Origin: Bacteroidaceae bacterium
GTDB lineage: Bacteria > Bacteroidota > Bacteroidia > Bacteroidales > Bacteroidaceae
Direction of reading: 5' to 3'
Assembly (NCBI GenBank): GCA_016291905.1
Contig: JAEEZS010000081.1
Location: 1-64,000 of the forward strand
Length of the DNA stretch: 64,000 bases
In this document: positions 62,225 through 64,000 of the stretch, one piece after another
Position numbering within the stretch: the first letter of the stretch is position 1
Layout of the letters: the number at the start of each line of letters is the position of its first letter
The notes under the pieces: model-generated
Database searches by the model: none
What the model saw: the letters and a program-made list of their open reading frames with translations, nothing else
Told to the model about the DNA's origin: nothing
Program-made: the position numbers and the translations under genes

Positions 62225-62842
62225 ATGAAAAAACTCTATTTCTTTTGCCTGATGGCTGCCGCGTGCCTGCTTGAATTGCCTGCACAAACGGCAACCCCAA
62301 TTAACAACGAAGTGATAAACACCATTATGGCACGTCGTTCTGTCCGAAAATATCTTAACAAGCCCGTTGAACATGAGAAACTGGAGGCTGTAATACACTG
62401 CGGCATCAATGCTCCCAGCGGTATGAACCGCCAGCCGTGGGTGGTGCGTGTGGTGGAGGACCAAAAGCTCATAGCTGATGTGACGGAAGTTTATAAAAAG
62501 GAAAACGCCGAGCAAGTGAAGCGCGACAAGGACTTCAAGAACATGTTTCGCAATGCTCCCAACCTGATTTGCATCTGCACCCCTGCCAACGGAGGTGGTG
62601 AACTGGAAGCTGGCCTTTTGGGCGAGAACATGATTCTTGCAGCGCAGTCTCTTGGCCTTGGCACATGTTGCCTGGGCGGTCCTGTGCGTTTCATATTGTC
62701 GAGCGAGAAAGCCAAATTCTTCCTTGAGCGTCTCGACATCCCAACCGATTATAAACTGAACTACATCATCGCCATTGGTTATCCTGACGAACAGCCTGAA
62801 GCAAGGCCTCGCGACGCATCGAAAGTGAAGTTTATAAACTGA
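62225..62842 (+). CDS. Exported nitroreductase-family protein
   Basis: A 205-residue FMN-dependent nitroreductase fold protein with an N-terminal signal peptide (FFCLMAAACLLELPAQ), which is unusual because most relatives are cytoplasmic. Motifs: IMARRSVRKYLNKPV, APSGMNRQPWVVRVV, GLGTCCLGGPV. It could reduce quinones or nitro compounds in the periplasm, or need FMN export. It lies 22 bp after the TlpA-like gene. Confidence 0.88.
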   Translation: MKKLYFFCLMAAACLLELPAQTATPINNEVINTIMARRSVRKYLNKPVEHEKLEAVIHCGINAPSGMNRQPWVVRVVEDQKLIADVTEVYKKENAEQVKRDKDFKNMFRNAPNLICICTPANGGGELEAGLLGENMILAAQSLGLGTCCLGGPVRFILSSEKAKFFLERLDIPTDYKLNYIIAIGYPDEQPEARPRDASKVKFIN

Positions 62843-62893
62843 TACCCACTTTTTTTCACTCCAGCGCGTGTAACATTTAATTCCATAACAACC

Positions 62894-63913
62894 ATGAAGA
62901 TTCTCATTATCGGTGGGACGGGTACCATCAGCAGTGCCATTACCCGACAATTGGCTGCGGAGGGCCACGACCTGTGGCTGCTGAACCGCGGAAACCGAAG
63001 CAACGAAGTGCCTGAAAACGTCAGGCAAGTTATCTGCGATATCAATGACGAAACTGAGGTGTTGCGTCAGCTAGCTGGCGCGCAGTTCGATGCCGTCTGC
63101 GAGTTCATCGGCTATGTCCCTGCGCAGGTGGAGCGTGACCTCCGCCTGTTCCGTGGGCGTACGAGACAGTATGTCTATATTTCATCGGCTTCGGCGTATA
63201 ACAAGCCTGCGGCAAGCCATGTCATCACAGAGGGTACGACGCTTGCAAATCCCTATTGGCTTTACTCTCGCAACAAGATTGCCTGCGAGGAGCTGCTCAT
63301 GCATGAGTACCGCGAGAATGGTTTCCCTGTGACTATCGTCCGTCCCAGTCACACCTATTGCGAACGCGCCGTGCCTCTCAGCGTACACGGGCCACGTGGG
63401 TCGTGGCAGGTGTTGCAGCGCATGCTTGATGGCAAGCCCATCATTGTGCATGGCGACGGCTCGTCGTTATGGACGCTGACATGGAACGAAGACTTTGCCC
63501 GAGGATTCATCGGCCTCTTGGGTAACCCAAAAGCCATCGGTGAGGCGTTCCAGATTATGAGTGACGAGTCGCTAACGTGGGACCAAATCTATGCGAGCGT
63601 AGCTGTCGCCCTCGGCAGAGAGTTCCACCCCTGCCATGTAGCCTCAGACTTCATTGTTTCTACCAGTCCGAAGGAGTGGGACTTTGAAGGCAATCTGCTG
63701 GGAGACAAGAGTGTCTCGGTGGTCTTCGACTGCACGAAATTGAAGCGCGCTGTTCCTGGATTCCAGGCTACCGTGCGTTTCGACGAGGGCGTCCGCCGCT
63801 GCGTTGCCTATCTCCTTGCCCATCCTGAGTCGCAAATCCTCGACCCTGATTTCGATGCATGGTGCGACCGAGTAGTGGAAGCACAGGAGAAAGCAAAGAA
63901 ATCTTTAGCGTAA
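62894..63913 (+). CDS. NAD-dependent epimerase/dehydratase (extended SDR)
   Basis: A 339-residue cytoplasmic protein with the NAD(P) site LIIGGTGTISSAI, the active-site pattern WLYSRNKIACE (YxxxK) and VTIVRPSHTY. Such enzymes modify nucleotide sugars or sugar lactones. No neighbouring sugar pathway genes help to name the substrate. It lies 51 bp after the nitroreductase gene. Confidence 0.85.
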   Translation: MKILIIGGTGTISSAITRQLAAEGHDLWLLNRGNRSNEVPENVRQVICDINDETEVLRQLAGAQFDAVCEFIGYVPAQVERDLRLFRGRTRQYVYISSASAYNKPAASHVITEGTTLANPYWLYSRNKIACEELLMHEYRENGFPVTIVRPSHTYCERAVPLSVHGPRGSWQVLQRMLDGKPIIVHGDGSSLWTLTWNEDFARGFIGLLGNPKAIGEAFQIMSDESLTWDQIYASVAVALGREFHPCHVASDFIVSTSPKEWDFEGNLLGDKSVSVVFDCTKLKRAVPGFQATVRFDEGVRRCVAYLLAHPESQILDPDFDAWCDRVVEAQEKAKKSLA

Positions 63914-64000
63914 TTATTCCCAGCACTCCAGCTCGTGCTCAATCTCGGGCAGCTGACTGCGGTGGAACGTGGGCTCCTTGATGCCGCGCCGCTTCTGCCG
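63914..64000 (-). CDS. 3' end of a minus-strand gene (partial)
   Basis: The frame from the window edge to TAA (63914-63916) reads RRGIKEPTFHRSQLPEIEHE then LECWE. It ends the adjacent gene, which lies mostly outside the window and converges on the SDR gene. The 28 residues are too few to name it. Confidence 0.5.
   Translation of the reverse strand, partial: RQKRRGIKEPTFHRSQLPEIEHELECWE

Noticed and set aside
1-64000. tRNA or rRNA genes
   Set aside because: No cloverleaf-like segment with the T-loop GTTCGAAT pattern and no rRNA-like sequence was noticed while reading; a covariance search would be needed to be certain.

Overview
The window looks like chromosomal DNA of a member of the Bacteroidales, most likely a Prevotella-type (Prevotellaceae) gut or rumen organism. 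The evidence is a SusC/SusD polysaccharide locus, lipoproteins with Bacteroidetes-style signal peptides, a complete Bat (aerotolerance) operon, C-terminal tails of the kind seen on secreted Prevotella proteins, and many promoters of the Bacteroidetes form TTG or TTTG, 19-20 bp, TAnnTTTG. No rRNA, tRNA, CRISPR array or intact insertion sequence was recognised.

Layout. 1-1.6 kb: three small AT-rich envelope genes of unknown role. 1.65-3.6 kb: a rearranged patch holding a GH140-type glycosidase gene between two identical 39-bp repeats, followed by a duplicated 5' end of cstA fused in frame to the tail of an HNH nuclease. 3.66-12.9 kb: a polysaccharide utilisation locus on the minus strand (tandem-domain secreted protein, SusC, SusD, surface glycan-binding protein, GH26 mannanase), probably for beta-mannan. 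13.3-14.8 kb: the intact cstA. 14.8-19 kb: an aromatic amino acid operon (pheA, aminotransferase, DAHP synthase-chorismate mutase, tyrA) preceded by a leader peptide with eight consecutive Phe/Tyr codons and a terminator/antiterminator pair, a classical attenuator. 19-25.5 kb: housekeeping genes (DedA, TPR protein, glnS, nucleosidase, YccF, PgeF, glycerate kinase). 25.6-28.3 kb: a C10 cysteine peptidase gene broken by one in-frame TAA. 28.3-29.1 kb: a large intergenic region with a long inverted repeat around an AT-rich core and a strict 21-bp tandem array. 29.1-38.6 kb: rhodanese/MBL lipoprotein, symporter, M15 peptidase, YbaK-type editing protein, pfkA, clpC, a DUF5103 protein and a lipoprotein. 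38.7-39.1 kb: a plus-strand promoter and intrinsic terminator with no ordinary gene between them, a candidate small RNA or small-peptide locus.

39.1-48.8 kb: a small HTH protein, a PAP2 phosphatase and the moxR-DUF58-batA-batB-batC-batD-batE operon. 48.9-53.1 kb: ftsY, rimO, an HU protein and an unusual HU-transmembrane-LysM protein. 53.2-57.1 kb: a CE15 glucuronoyl esterase, a DUF486 protein, a second inverted-repeat/AT-core element with a 21-bp array, and a GH32 fructanase. 57.2-63.9 kb: a large M60 metallopeptidase with duplicated BspA-like repeats at both ends, carbonic anhydrase, a TlpA-like lipoprotein, an exported nitroreductase and an SDR protein. The last 87 bases carry the end of a minus-strand gene.

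The glycan genes (GH140, GH26, CE15, GH32, SusC/D) point to plant cell wall and storage polysaccharide use; the C10 and M60 peptidases add extracellular protein or glycoprotein attack. The most interesting non-coding features are the aromatic attenuator, the shared 21-bp tandem-repeat family at four loci, the two inverted-repeat/AT-core elements, and the cstA/HNH chimera.
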